The notes: generated by a model from the letters alone, not told the origin. A DNA stretch of 23,510 nucleotides from Streptomyces roseochromogenus subsp. oscitans DS 12.976 (GCF_000497445.1 NZ_CM002285.1:1865319-1888828), one strand, 5' to 3'; numbered from the stretch's first letter, positions 7,260 through 14,607 are shown. Program-made: numbers and translations.

Positions 7260-8441
7260 CTACCAGCGGACCGGCAGGGTGCGTACGCCTCTCATCAGGA
7301 GGCCGGGGAGCCAGTTGGTGGGGTGGCCGTCGAGGGTGAGGGCGGGGGCTCGGCGCAGGAGGGTGGCTATGGCCGTGCGGCCCTCCAGGCGGGCCAGGGG
7401 GGCGCCCAGGCAGAAGTGGATGCCATGGCCGAAGGCGAGGTGACCGCGGGGGTCGCGGTGGATGTCGAAGCGGTCCGGTTCTGCGTAGCGGGCGGCGTCC
7501 CGCTGGGCCGCGGTGAGGCCGACCATCACGTGGTCGCCCTGCTTGATGGGGACGCCGGCGATCTCCAGAGGCTCGGCGGCATAGCGGAACGTGGCGGTCT
7601 CCACCGGGCCGTCGTAGCGCAGCATCTCCTCGATCGCGCCGTCCAGCAGGCCCATGTCGGCGCGCAGGGCGGCGAGTTGGCCGGGGTGGGTGAGCAGGGC
7701 CAGGACGCCGTTGCCGATGAGGTTGACCGTGGTCTCATGGCCTGCGATCAGCAGCAGGTAGGCCATGCCGCGCAGTTCCTCCGGCGAGAGCCGGTCGCCG
7801 TCCTCGGCTGTGGTGCGGATCAGGTCGCTGAGCAGGTCGTCGGCCGGACCGGAGCGCCGCTTGTCCTCGATCAGCTCCCTCAGATACTCGGCGAGCCGGA
7901 CCGTGGCGTCGTACTCGGTCTGCGAGTTGGTCGGTGCGACCACCTCCGACGACAATCCGCGGAACTCGTCGCGGTCGATCTCCGGGACACCGAGCAGCTC
8001 GCAGATGACGGTGATGGCCAGCGGGTAGGCGAGGGCGCCGATGAGGTCGGCCCGGCCGGCCGGCAGTACCTCGTCCAGCAGGTCGTCGGTGATCTGCTGG
8101 ACGCGCGGGCGCAGCCGCTCCACCCGCCGCATCGTGAACGCGCGGGCGACGAGGCCGCGCAGGCGGGTGTGCTGCGGTGGGTCGACGGTCAGCAGGTTCG
8201 GGCCGATCAGGTCCTCGTCGAGGAACCGCAGGTCGATTTTGCTGCCGTCCTTGGACAGGCGCGGGTCGGCGAGTGCGGCGCGGGCCTCCTCGTACCCGAC
8301 GACGAGCCAGCTCGCGTAGTCCTCCTCGGCGCCCGGTGGCCGGACGAGGTGTACCGGGCCCTGCTCGCGCAGCCGGGCGTACACCGCGTGCGGATCGCGG
8401 CGCAGTTCGTCGCCGTACTCCCCCAGATCGATCCGTTCCAT
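7260..8441 (-). CDS. Cytochrome P450 (CYP107-like)
   Basis: This 393-residue soluble bacterial P450 inserts oxygen into an unknown small molecule. Key elements are the I-helix AGHETT (233-238), the K-helix ExxR at Glu272-Arg275 (EMLR) and the haem loop FGHGIHFCLG (337-346) with ligand Cys344. Length and motifs are those of a complete, functional enzyme; the closest class from memory is CYP107 or a related Streptomyces family. The ATG at 8441 has GGAGG about 11 bases upstream. No ferredoxin gene is adjacent, so the electron donor must come from elsewhere. It is third in a row with a sensor kinase and response regulator, 78 bases downstream of the latter, and may be co-transcribed with them. 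No biosynthetic cluster is visible. Confidence 0.93.
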   Translation of the reverse strand: MERIDLGEYGDELRRDPHAVYARLREQGPVHLVRPPGAEEDYASWLVVGYEEARAALADPRLSKDGSKIDLRFLDEDLIGPNLLTVDPPQHTRLRGLVARAFTMRRVERLRPRVQQITDDLLDEVLPAGRADLIGALAYPLAITVICELLGVPEIDRDEFRGLSSEVVAPTNSQTEYDATVRLAEYLRELIEDKRRSGPADDLLSDLIRTTAEDGDRLSPEELRGMAYLLLIAGHETTVNLIGNGVLALLTHPGQLAALRADMGLLDGAIEEMLRYDGPVETATFRYAAEPLEIAGVPIKQGDHVMVGLTAAQRDAARYAEPDRFDIHRDPRGHLAFGHGIHFCLGAPLARLEGRTAIATLLRRAPALTLDGHPTNWLPGLLMRGVRTLPVRW

Positions 8442-8519
8442 GACCTTTCCGTCCTCCCGTAGCGGCCCCCGAGGCCAGGACTCAGCACCCCACGCACCGA
8501 CAACGTCCGAAGCGCGCGG

Positions 8520-9191
8520 TCAGTGCCCGTCGTCTTCGAGGAGTCCGGCGTCGTACGCCAGCAGCGCGATCTGTACGCGGTTGTCCAGGTCGAGCTTCGC
8601 GAGGATGCGGGAGACGTGGGTCTTGACGGTGGCCACGCTCATGAACAGGTCGGCGGCGATCGCGGCGTTGGCGAGGCCGCGGCCGACGGCGACGGCGACC
8701 TCGCGCTCGCGGTCGTTGAGGACGGCGAGCCGGTCACGTGCGCGTGCCTGGCGTGCGTCGGCGGCGCTGCCGGCCGCGTGCCGCATCAACTGCCGGGTGA
8801 CGGCGGGCGACAGCACGGGATCGCCGGCCGCGACCCGGCGTACGGCGTCGACGATCTCGGCGGGCGGGGTGTCCTTCAGCACGAATCCGGCGGCGCCCGC
8901 GCGCAGGGCGTGCAGCACCTGCTCGTCGGCGTGGAAGGTGGTGAGCACCACGACCTGCGGGGCGTCGGCCCGTGCGCGCAGCCGCCCGGTCGCGGTGAGC
9001 CCGTCCACCGACGGCATACGGATGTCCATGAGGACGACGTCGGGCCGGGTGCGCGAGACGAGTTCCTCGGCCTGGGCGCCGTCCGCGGCCTCCCCGACGA
9101 TCTCGATGTCCTCGGCCCCGCCGATCATCAGGGCCAGCCCGGCCCGGACCAGCGGGTCGTCGTCGACGAGGAGGAGTCTGATCGGCGTCAT
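8520..9191 (-). CDS. NarL/LuxR-family response regulator
   Basis: This 223-residue protein has an N-terminal receiver domain with the acidic pair Asp10/Asp11, phospho-acceptor Asp56 (VLMDIRMP) and conserved Lys106 (VLKDTPP). The C-terminal LuxR helix-turn-helix spans about 156-215 (LNDREREVAVAVGRGLANAAIAADLF, then VATVKTHVSRILAKL). The ATG at 9191 (MTPIRLLLVDDD) puts the receiver domain at the very N-terminus, with AAGG close upstream. It lies 62 bases downstream of the sensor kinase and is surely its partner. The target genes are unknown; the downstream P450 is a candidate. Confidence 0.93.
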   Translation of the reverse strand: MTPIRLLLVDDDPLVRAGLALMIGGAEDIEIVGEAADGAQAEELVSRTRPDVVLMDIRMPSVDGLTATGRLRARADAPQVVVLTTFHADEQVLHALRAGAAGFVLKDTPPAEIVDAVRRVAAGDPVLSPAVTRQLMRHAAGSAADARQARARDRLAVLNDREREVAVAVGRGLANAAIAADLFMSVATVKTHVSRILAKLDLDNRVQIALLAYDAGLLEDDGH

Positions 9192-9253
9192 GAGCCTTAC
9201 GTAATCACGGGGCGGGCGGCGCGTGGGGGCGGATCGGCGTACGGGCGCCGTCG

Positions 9254-10504
9254 TCACGGCGTCGGTCCGGTCTGTCCCCACGGCAGCCAGGCCCGGACCG
9301 CGAACCCGCCGTCGGCCGTACTGCCGTGCTCCAGGCGGCCGCCGGTGAGGGTCGCGCGTTCGGTGAGGCCGATCAGGCCCTGGCCGGAGCCGGGGACGAG
9401 CGTGGGCTCGGCGGTGGGCGGCGGGTTGGTGACCGTGAGGGTGAGGCCGTCACCGGGGGTGCCGGTGAGGCTCAGGGTGACCTCGGCGCCGGGGGCGTGT
9501 TTGCGGGCGTTGGTCAGTGCCTCCTGGGCGATGCGGTAGGCCGTGCGGCCGACGGAGGCGGGGACCGCGGCCGGATCGGCTACGCGGTGGTCCAGCGCGA
9601 CCTTCATACCGGCCTCGCGGCACTCGGCGACGAGGGCTTCCAGGGCGGCCAGGGTCGGCTGGCGCCGCTCGCCGGCCGTGTCCTCGGACTCCCCGGCCCG
9701 CAGCACTCCGATGATCTCCCGCAGATCCTGCAGGGCCTCGTGCGCGCTCTCCCGGATCACACCGGCGGCCCGGACGATCTCCTCGCGCGGCGCGTCAGGC
9801 CGGAACTCCAGGGCGCCCGCGTGCACGCTGAGCAGGGTGAGCCGGTGTGCGAGGACGTCGTGCATCTCGCGGGCGATGGCTTCCCGGGCGAGCCGCTGCG
9901 CCTGCTCGGCGCGCAGCCGCGCCTCGGTCTCCGCCCGGCGGGCCCGCTCCCGCAGACTGAGCATGAGCAGCCGTTTGGAGCGTACGAACATGCCCCAGCC
10001 GATGACGGAGACGGCGAGCAGCACGGCGAACACGACGGATCCCGCGTACGGCAGGTCGTTGTCCGGGCGCCACCAGAAGTAGAGCGGTACGAGGGCGAGG
10101 TCGACGCCGCCGATCCAGGCGACGTAGCGGAACGGCCGGTGCACGGCCAAGGTGAACAGGGCGACCATGGCGGCGCCGCACGCCGTGGAGGACACGAAGC
10201 CGACGGCGACCATCGCGACGGCGAGGCCGACCGGCCAGCGGCGGCGCAGCCAGACGGTCCCACAGGACAGGGCGCCGAGCACCACATCGAGGATGACGAG
10301 ACCTTCGGGCACGTCCGGGTGCTGGAGCAGGGCGGCGGCGGTCGCGAGATACAGCAGGACGGCCAGCAGGAAGCAGGAAGTGTCGACGACCCAGTCCCGT
10401 GCGGTGCGCCGGGGCGGCCGGCCGTCGGGGCCGGAGTCCGGGTCGAGCCCGTGGAGCAGGGCCGAGGGCAGCATCCACCGGCGGACTCCTGCCCCGCTCG
10501 CCAT
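9254..10504 (-). CDS. Sensor histidine kinase (HPK7/NarX-like) of a two-component system
   Basis: This kinase of about 416 residues has an N-terminal membrane region of about five or six helices between residues 40 and 175. A coiled-coil linker rich in Arg, Ala and Glu (176-210) leads to the H-box AREMHDVLAHRL with phospho-acceptor His215. The ATPase domain has the N-box QEALTNARKHAPG (Asn332) and the G-box GSGQGLIGLTER (372-383). The usual DxGxG of the ATP lid is replaced by TNPP (359-362), common in this actinobacterial subfamily. It has no large extracellular sensor, so it probably senses the membrane or a ligand within it. The start could be ATG 10504 or, nine codons earlier, GTG 10531; a TAAATT -10 at 10545-10540 on this strand would make the latter leaderless. 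Confidence 0.9.
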   Translation of the reverse strand: MASGAGVRRWMLPSALLHGLDPDSGPDGRPPRRTARDWVVDTSCFLLAVLLYLATAAALLQHPDVPEGLVILDVVLGALSCGTVWLRRRWPVGLAVAMVAVGFVSSTACGAAMVALFTLAVHRPFRYVAWIGGVDLALVPLYFWWRPDNDLPYAGSVVFAVLLAVSVIGWGMFVRSKRLLMLSLRERARRAETEARLRAEQAQRLAREAIAREMHDVLAHRLTLLSVHAGALEFRPDAPREEIVRAAGVIRESAHEALQDLREIIGVLRAGESEDTAGERRQPTLAALEALVAECREAGMKVALDHRVADPAAVPASVGRTAYRIAQEALTNARKHAPGAEVTLSLTGTPGDGLTLTVTNPPPTAEPTLVPGSGQGLIGLTERATLTGGRLEHGSTADGGFAVRAWLPWGQTGPTP

Positions 10505-10599
10505 GGTGTGGCTCAGCCCGTTCTCGTTCACGGTCGACCAATTTACGCAGGGCACGGGGCGCCGGCCGCATCCTGCGTGGGATCGGCTACCAAAGTCGC

Positions 10600-10696
10600 G
10601 ACCGCATGGACTTTTGGCAGCCGCGGACGCAGGGATCTTCGGCAGTCGCGGACGCACGGACTCTCGGCAGCCGCGGGCGCACGGATTTCGGCCGCG
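10600..10696. repeat. Degenerate 25-bp tandem repeats
   Basis: Units at 10600-10625, 10626-10650, 10651-10675 and a shortened one at 10676-10696 share the pattern gacgca-gga, then cggcag, then a final cgcg. The two central units are both exactly 25 bases and differ at only a few positions. A further direct repeat of ccatcgcaccagg follows at 10699-10711 and 10713-10725. Confidence 0.75.
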
Positions 10697-10945
10697 CCCC
10701 ATCGCACCAGGTCCATCGCACCAGGCCCGGCGCCCCCGCCGTCGTCTACGACCGTCCGCACAAGGAACAGGCCTACGAACAGCAGGCGTTCGCCGCCGCA
10801 TTGCCGCCGGCGCCCGCCCGTCGGGCATGGTGCTGCTCGCACGATCATCCGCCGGACATGGTGCTGCTCCAGGCCATGACCCAGGCCCTGCGCGCCTCGG
10901 CACCGGGCCATGCGCGGCCCGCCGGTCGCGACGCCGCCCCTCGGT

Positions 10946-10967
10946 GGTACGTCGAGTTCGACGTACC
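10946..10967. promoter_or_regulatory. Perfect 10-bp inverted repeat with 2-base centre
   Basis: Arms ggtacgtcga (10946-10955) and tcgacgtacc (10958-10967) are exact reverse complements separated by gt. The size and symmetry are those of an operator for a dimeric repressor. It has no obvious adjacent promoter. Confidence 0.5.
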
Positions 10968-11123
10968 CTGCCGGATCGGCACCGCCCGAAGTCACCCGAC
11001 GGGCAGGGCCGTTCGTGGCTCCTCGACCGGCGCCCGGAACGGCGCCGAGGGGCGCCGACCGCCTGCCAGGTCCGTCAGGAGCCCCGGGCCCTTGCTTCGC
11101 TCGGGGCATCCGTAGCGCATGAC

Positions 11124-11158
11124 AGCGGGCCGCCGGGACGGATTCCCGGCGGCCCGCT
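11124..11158. terminator. Strong 15-bp hairpin
   Basis: Arms agcgggccgccggga (11124-11138) and tcccggcggcccgct (11144-11158) pair perfectly with a 5-base loop. There is no U-tract on either side. It lies 115 bases beyond the RNase stop on the reverse strand and eight bases beyond the end of a doubtful rightward open frame, so it could end either transcript. Confidence 0.7.
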
Positions 11159-11272
11159 CGTGCCATGGAGTTCCTGCCCTGCCCGCGGCCACTGGCGTGG
11201 GGGGGGTCTGCCGCTGGGCGGGGCCTGTGTCTCACATGTGTCGCACTGTTCCCTCTGATCCTGCCGACCGGT

Positions 11273-11668
11273 TCAGCAGCTGAAGTCGACCAGGTCGAAC
11301 GTGGCGTAGTGGTCGGCGGTGTAGTAGTCCTCCTGGCTCTGCTCACCGGTGACGATGCGTCGGGCACCGCGGGTGGGAGAGCCGGGGGTGACGACCGTGT
11401 ACTCGTGGTAGTACCCGTACGACTGGCTGGGCAGGACGCCTTCCCTGTTCGAGAAGACGGTGCCGTCCTGCGAGTACGGGTACGGGCCGCCCTGGGCGAT
11501 CAGGTCCAGGGTGTCGTGGGCCTGCGACGGCAGGTCGTTGTAGCAGATGCTGCCGACCGAGTCGGCCGCGGCGTCCGCCGTGGTGGCGGAGACGGTGCCG
11601 CCCACGAGGAGGGCGGACAGGAGCGCTGCTGCGGCGCCGATACGAGTGGCGCGTGGGGGGAATCTCAT
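11273..11668 (-). CDS. Secreted guanyl-specific ribonuclease, RNase Sa family
   Basis: This 131-residue preprotein has a signal peptide (about residues 1-33, with hydrophobic ALLSALLVGG and a cleavage-like ADA) and a mature RNase of about 96 residues. It aligns by eye with RNase Sa from Streptomyces aureofaciens without gaps (offset 35). The disulfide cysteines are Cys42 and Cys131, the catalytic residues Glu89 (Sa Glu54), Arg100, Arg104 (Sa Arg69) and His120 (Sa His85), and GPYPYSQDG, QSYGYYHEY and GEQSQEDYYTADHYATF are retained. It should cut RNA after guanosine outside the cell. All active-site residues are present. No barstar-like inhibitor gene lies in the window. The ATG at 11668 has a GAGGG unusually close (about 2 bases). 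Confidence 0.95.
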   Translation of the reverse strand: MRFPPRATRIGAAAALLSALLVGGTVSATTADAAADSVGSICYNDLPSQAHDTLDLIAQGGPYPYSQDGTVFSNREGVLPSQSYGYYHEYTVVTPGSPTRGARRIVTGEQSQEDYYTADHYATFDLVDFSC

Positions 11669-11691
11669 GCCCTCATGATGACGCGCGTAGA

Positions 11692-11707
11692 CGTTGGCAT
11701 GTCAACG
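11692..11707. promoter_or_regulatory. Operator-like dyad over the RNase promoter
   Basis: The sequence cgttggcatgtcaacg is a 16-bp inverted repeat with one G-T mismatch pair. On the reverse strand it contains TTGACA (11705-11700), a consensus -35 for the RNase gene, although the matching -10 is poor. A repressor bound here would block that promoter. Confidence 0.45.
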
Positions 11708-11753
11708 ACAAAGTTGAAGATTTTCCCTCCAAGTCAGATGAGTTTTCGGGGAA

Positions 11754-12389
11754 TTAACCTGCCGAGGCGTCTTCGGGGAGTTCGTACGAGCCGTACTCGG
11801 GGTCGCCTGCAAGGTCGTAGGTCTGGATGGAGACGCCCGCGCCCGTGACGCGGCCGCCGGTGTGCCGGAAGCCGGTGGGGACCGTGCCCTCGGTGAACAG
11901 GCGGTGGCCGGTGCCGAGGACGACTGGGAAGGTCAGCAGGTGCAGGGTGTCCAGCAGCCGGAGGTCGATCAGGGAGCGGACCAGGGCGCCGCTGCCGTGG
12001 ACCTGGAGTTCGCCGTCCGTGCGCTCCTTCAGGGCCTGCACCTGCTTGGCGAGGTCGCCGCCGATCACGGTGGTACCGGACCACTGCGGGGCCTGGAGGG
12101 TGGAGGAGACGACGTACTTCGGGCGTGCGTTGAGCCGGGCGGCGATCGGGTTGGCCGGGTCGGTCACCTTCGGCCAGTAGCCGGCGAAGATGTCGTACGT
12201 ACGGCGGCCGAGCAGGAAGGCGCCGACGCGGTCGAAGACCTCGGTGACGAAACGGCCGAAGTCCTCGTCGCCGTACACAAAGCTCCAGCCGCCGTGGGTG
12301 AAGCCGCCCCTGGTGTCCTCCTGGGGGCCGCCGGGCGCCTGGTACACGCCGTCGAGGGTGACGAAGATGGTGGAGACGAGCTTGCCCAT
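11754..12389 (-). CDS. RibD C-terminal/dihydrofolate reductase-like protein
   Basis: This 211-residue cytoplasmic protein has the DHFR-like fold of the RibD reductase domain. Recognisable parts are the start MGKLVSTIFVTLDGVYQAPG, GRRTYDIFAGYWP (61-73), a nucleotide-binding patch HGSGALVRSL (131-140) and PVVLGTGHRLF (155-165). Stand-alone members are NADPH-dependent reductases of unknown substrate, and nothing nearby links this one to riboflavin synthesis. The ATG at 12389 has the Shine-Dalgarno GGAAGAAGG about ten bases upstream, lying in the bulge of a long hairpin. It is downstream of the AIM24 gene in the same direction, 96 bases away. Confidence 0.9.
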   Translation of the reverse strand: MGKLVSTIFVTLDGVYQAPGGPQEDTRGGFTHGGWSFVYGDEDFGRFVTEVFDRVGAFLLGRRTYDIFAGYWPKVTDPANPIAARLNARPKYVVSSTLQAPQWSGTTVIGGDLAKQVQALKERTDGELQVHGSGALVRSLIDLRLLDTLHLLTFPVVLGTGHRLFTEGTVPTGFRHTGGRVTGAGVSIQTYDLAGDPEYGSYELPEDASAG

Positions 12390-12390
12390 G

Positions 12391-12452
12391 GCGGGTGCCT
12401 TCTTCCGGGTGCGGGGTCTGTGGTCATCAGTGCAGACCCCGCTGGCACCCGC
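12391..12452 (-). promoter_or_regulatory. Two-part hairpin covering the RibD-like gene ribosome site
   Basis: An outer stem (gcgggtgcc 12391-12399 with ggcacccgc 12444-12452) encloses an inner stem (gcggggtctg 12411-12420 with cagaccccgc 12433-12442), both perfect. The asymmetric bulge (11 bases on one side, one on the other) contains most of the Shine-Dalgarno of the gene that starts at 12389. It could terminate the AIM24 transcript or control translation. Confidence 0.6.
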
Positions 12453-12485
12453 AACTCATCGGTCCGGCCACGGAGAGAATCGGGC

Positions 12486-13301
12486 TCAGCCGGCGTGGGT
12501 GGAGAACAGTCCGCCGGTCGGGCCCTGCTTGTCGCCGCCCTGGGCCTTCTTCAGGGCGTTGGCGAGGCTCTCGATGGTGAGGGACTGCAGGATCACCCGG
12601 CCGTTGCCCTCCAAGGTGGCCAGGGACAGGCCCTCGCCGCCGAACACGGCGTTCATGATCCCCTGGCGGTTGAGGCCGCCGACGCGCTGGACGCCGTACT
12701 GGATGCCCTCCTCGAAAGCGACCACGCAGCCGGTGTCCACCTCGATGCGGCCGCCGAAGTCCGCCGGGTTGAGGTCGATGAAGTTGCCCGCGCCGGCGAT
12801 GATCACCGTGCCGTACCCGGTGAACTTCTCCAGGACGAAGCCTTCGCCGCCGCTCATGCCGGTGCGGCCGCCGGCGAAGGCGATACCGAAGTCGACGGTG
12901 GACTCGGCCGCCACGAAGGCGTCCTTCTCGGCGAACCACGCGCGCGTGCCGTCGAGCTCCAGGGCCCGCATCTCGCCGGGCAGCACGCCGGCGAAGCCGA
13001 CCGTGCCCTCGCCGCCCTGGGAGGTGAAGTACTGGAACGCCAGCGACTCGCCCGCGAGCATGCGCTGGCCGACCTGCATGGCGGTGCCCATCGCCTGGCG
13101 CAGCATGCCGCCCATGCCGCCGCCTTGGCCGCTCTGCTGCTGGCCGCCATGGCCCGACGGACCTGACAGCCGTGTCTCCATGGTCACGTTCGTGGTCTTG
13201 AACAGGAACTTTCCGGCCTCGCAGTACACGGTCTGGCCGGGCTGCAGGCTGACGACCGCCATCTGCATGGCGTTGCCGACGATCTCTTGCTGAAGGGTCA
13301 C
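12486..13301 (-). CDS. AIM24-family (TIGR00266-like) protein
   Basis: This protein of about 271 residues has the glycine-rich beta architecture of the AIM24 family: QTVYCEAGKFLFKT (23-36), GGEGTVGFAGVLPGEMRALEL (96-116), a central FVLEKFTGYGTVIIAGAG (156-172), IEVDTGCVVAFE (186-197) and GGEGLSLATLEGNGRVILQSL (221-241). A flexible Gly/Gln/Met-rich insert lies at about 46-67. In yeast the namesake is mitochondrial; bacterial members have no established biochemical role. The GTG at 13301 was chosen because homologues, as I recall, begin TLQQEIVGNAMQ; it lacks a Shine-Dalgarno, and the frame is open to 13370. It has no signal peptide, so it is probably cytoplasmic. Confidence 0.85.
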   Translation of the reverse strand: MTLQQEIVGNAMQMAVVSLQPGQTVYCEAGKFLFKTTNVTMETRLSGPSGHGGQQQSGQGGGMGGMLRQAMGTAMQVGQRMLAGESLAFQYFTSQGGEGTVGFAGVLPGEMRALELDGTRAWFAEKDAFVAAESTVDFGIAFAGGRTGMSGGEGFVLEKFTGYGTVIIAGAGNFIDLNPADFGGRIEVDTGCVVAFEEGIQYGVQRVGGLNRQGIMNAVFGGEGLSLATLEGNGRVILQSLTIESLANALKKAQGGDKQGPTGGLFSTHAG

Positions 13302-13320
13302 GTGGGAAAGAACGCGGGAG

Positions 13321-13359
13321 ACGGACCCGTAAGTTCCAGGGGGCGGGAACCGGGTCCGT
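13321..13359 (-). promoter_or_regulatory. Leader hairpin upstream of the AIM24 gene
   Basis: Arms acggacccg (13321-13329) and cgggtccgt (13351-13359) pair over 9 bp. A second stem, gttcc/ggaac (13333-13337, 13346-13350), is nested inside. It lies 20-58 bases upstream of the GTG start, where it could affect translation or mark the end of read-through from allantoicase. Confidence 0.45.
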
Positions 13360-13370
13360 ACGGGTGACAC

Positions 13371-13418
13371 GCGGGGCGCCCGGTGCTGTCCAGGCCGGGG
13401 CGCCCCGCGCGCGCGGGG
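13371..13418 (-). terminator. Terminator after allantoicase with two alternative folds
   Basis: An 11-bp stem joins gcggggcgccc (13371-13381) and gggcgccccgc (13398-13408). A perfect 16-bp palindrome, ccccgcgcgcgcgggg (13403-13418), shares its right arm, so only one can form at a time. It starts five bases beyond the allantoicase stop and probably ends the leftward allantoin transcript. Confidence 0.6.
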
Positions 13419-13422
13419 TGGG

Positions 13423-14553
13423 TCAGCCGCCCAGTTCCTGGTGACGGGCGGCGAGGCCCGCCGCGCCCTGCTCCGTCAGGGAGCCGAACAGGCGCAGGCG
13501 GGAGATGCCGCCGTCGGGGAAGATGTCGATCCGGGCGTGTGTGCCGACGGCCGGCTCGGGGAGCACGAAGCGGTGGTCGGTGTCGGGCTGGAGGCGGGTG
13601 CGCGGCAGGATCTCGGTCCACTCGCCGCTCTCGCCGTCCTTGACGGAGACCGAGGCCCAGCCCGCGCTGTTGCCCTTCAGATAGGCGGTGTCGATCTCGA
13701 CGGCGCGGATCTGCGCCTGGGCGACCAGCTGGTAGCGGATCCAGTCGTTGCCCTGGTCACGGCGGCGGCGGGTCTCCCAGCCGTCGTCCATCTTGCGGGA
13801 GCGGCCCGGCTGGATGGTGTTGGTGGCCGGGGAGTAGAAGAGGTTGGAGGCGTCCTCGACCCGGCCGCCGTTCTCCAGGGCGACCACGTCGAAGGTGCCG
13901 AGGACCGCGAGCCACTCGGGGTCGGGGACGACCTCGCCGTACACCCGCAGGCGGGCGATGCCGCCATCGGGGTGCTGGTTGACGCGCAGATGCGTGAAGC
14001 GCTGCTCGACCGATACGGAGAAACCGTTCGCCGCGTGGCCGCCGACCGGGGTGCGCGGGACGAGGGTCGTCCACTTCACGTCGCCGGAGAGCAGTTCCCC
14101 GGGCGAGGGCGAACCCGGTACCGAGGCGGCCTCGACGGAGACGGCCTGCGGGTAGTTGCCGCGGAAGTGGGCGGTGTCGACGACGATCCCGCGGATCACC
14201 CCGGGCGCGCCGAGGCGGACCAGCGCCCAGTCGTGGTCCTCCGCGGCCGGCCACGGGTGCTCGGCGGAGACACCGCGCCGGCGGCGGGTCTCCCAGCCGT
14301 CCATGATCTTGCCTTTGTGCCCGAAGTGCTCGGGGTCGAACTCGGCCCGCTCGGGCACCAGCAGGTTCTCCCGCTGGGCGAAGAACTCGTCGTTGGCGGC
14401 GATGACACCGGCGCCGAGCTGCCGGTCGGCGAGGTTGGCGTACTGGGTGAAGGGGAAGTCGGCGGTGCGGTAGTCCGCGTACGGGTCGCCGCCTCCGTAG
14501 GGGTTCGCGTCGCCGGTGAAGCTCGCCAGACTCGATTGATGCAGCGCCGTCAC
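13423..14553 (-). CDS. alc: Allantoicase
   Basis: This 376-residue enzyme hydrolyses allantoate to ureidoglycolate and urea. It shows the two-repeat structure of the family: DGWETRRRR at 85-93 and again at 257-265, with HPDGGIARLRVYG (194-206) mirrored by FPDGGISRLRLFG (345-357). The N-terminal FPFTQYANLADRQLGAGVIAANDEFFA is characteristic. Length is normal and no key motif is missing. The start is a GTG at 14553 with an AAAGGAA about 12 bases upstream. It follows allantoinase by 54 bases in the same direction and is surely co-transcribed. The symbol alc is the usual family name; Streptomyces annotations vary. Confidence 0.95.
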   Translation of the reverse strand: MTALHQSSLASFTGDANPYGGGDPYADYRTADFPFTQYANLADRQLGAGVIAANDEFFAQRENLLVPERAEFDPEHFGHKGKIMDGWETRRRRGVSAEHPWPAAEDHDWALVRLGAPGVIRGIVVDTAHFRGNYPQAVSVEAASVPGSPSPGELLSGDVKWTTLVPRTPVGGHAANGFSVSVEQRFTHLRVNQHPDGGIARLRVYGEVVPDPEWLAVLGTFDVVALENGGRVEDASNLFYSPATNTIQPGRSRKMDDGWETRRRRDQGNDWIRYQLVAQAQIRAVEIDTAYLKGNSAGWASVSVKDGESGEWTEILPRTRLQPDTDHRFVLPEPAVGTHARIDIFPDGGISRLRLFGSLTEQGAAGLAARHQELGG

Positions 14554-14607
14554 GGTGATCAGGGGTTCCTTTCTGGGCGTCGGCCGGTTGCCGGTGGCCG
14601 AGGTGGC

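Larger units (their letters stand above)
10532..11272. other. 740-base region without a convincing gene
   Basis: This stretch separates the sensor kinase from the RNase gene. It holds three to four degenerate 25-bp tandem repeats (10600-10696), two copies of a 13-bp repeat (10699-10725), a repeated catggtgctgctc (about 10828 and 10858), a near-perfect palindrome at 10946-10967 and a 15-bp hairpin at 11124-11158. Open frames on both strands read as arginine- and proline-rich sequence. One rightward frame (about 10606-11115) has high third-position GC and a protein-like patch (YDRPHKEQAYEQQAFAAALP, near 10747-10806) but no Shine-Dalgarno and no recognised family. It may be a decayed gene. Confidence 0.5.

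Noticed and set aside
10600..10696. CRISPR array
   Set aside because: The repeats are contiguous 25-bp tandem units without spacers, and no cas genes are present.
9326..10879. A long rightward open frame opposite the sensor kinase
   Set aside because: It is antisense to a kinase with full H, N and G boxes and shows no domain or ribosome site of its own.
10543..11367. A leftward open frame reaching into the RNase gene
   Set aside because: It overlaps the RNase coding end out of frame, reads as Arg/Gly/Pro-rich sequence and crosses the 15-bp hairpin.
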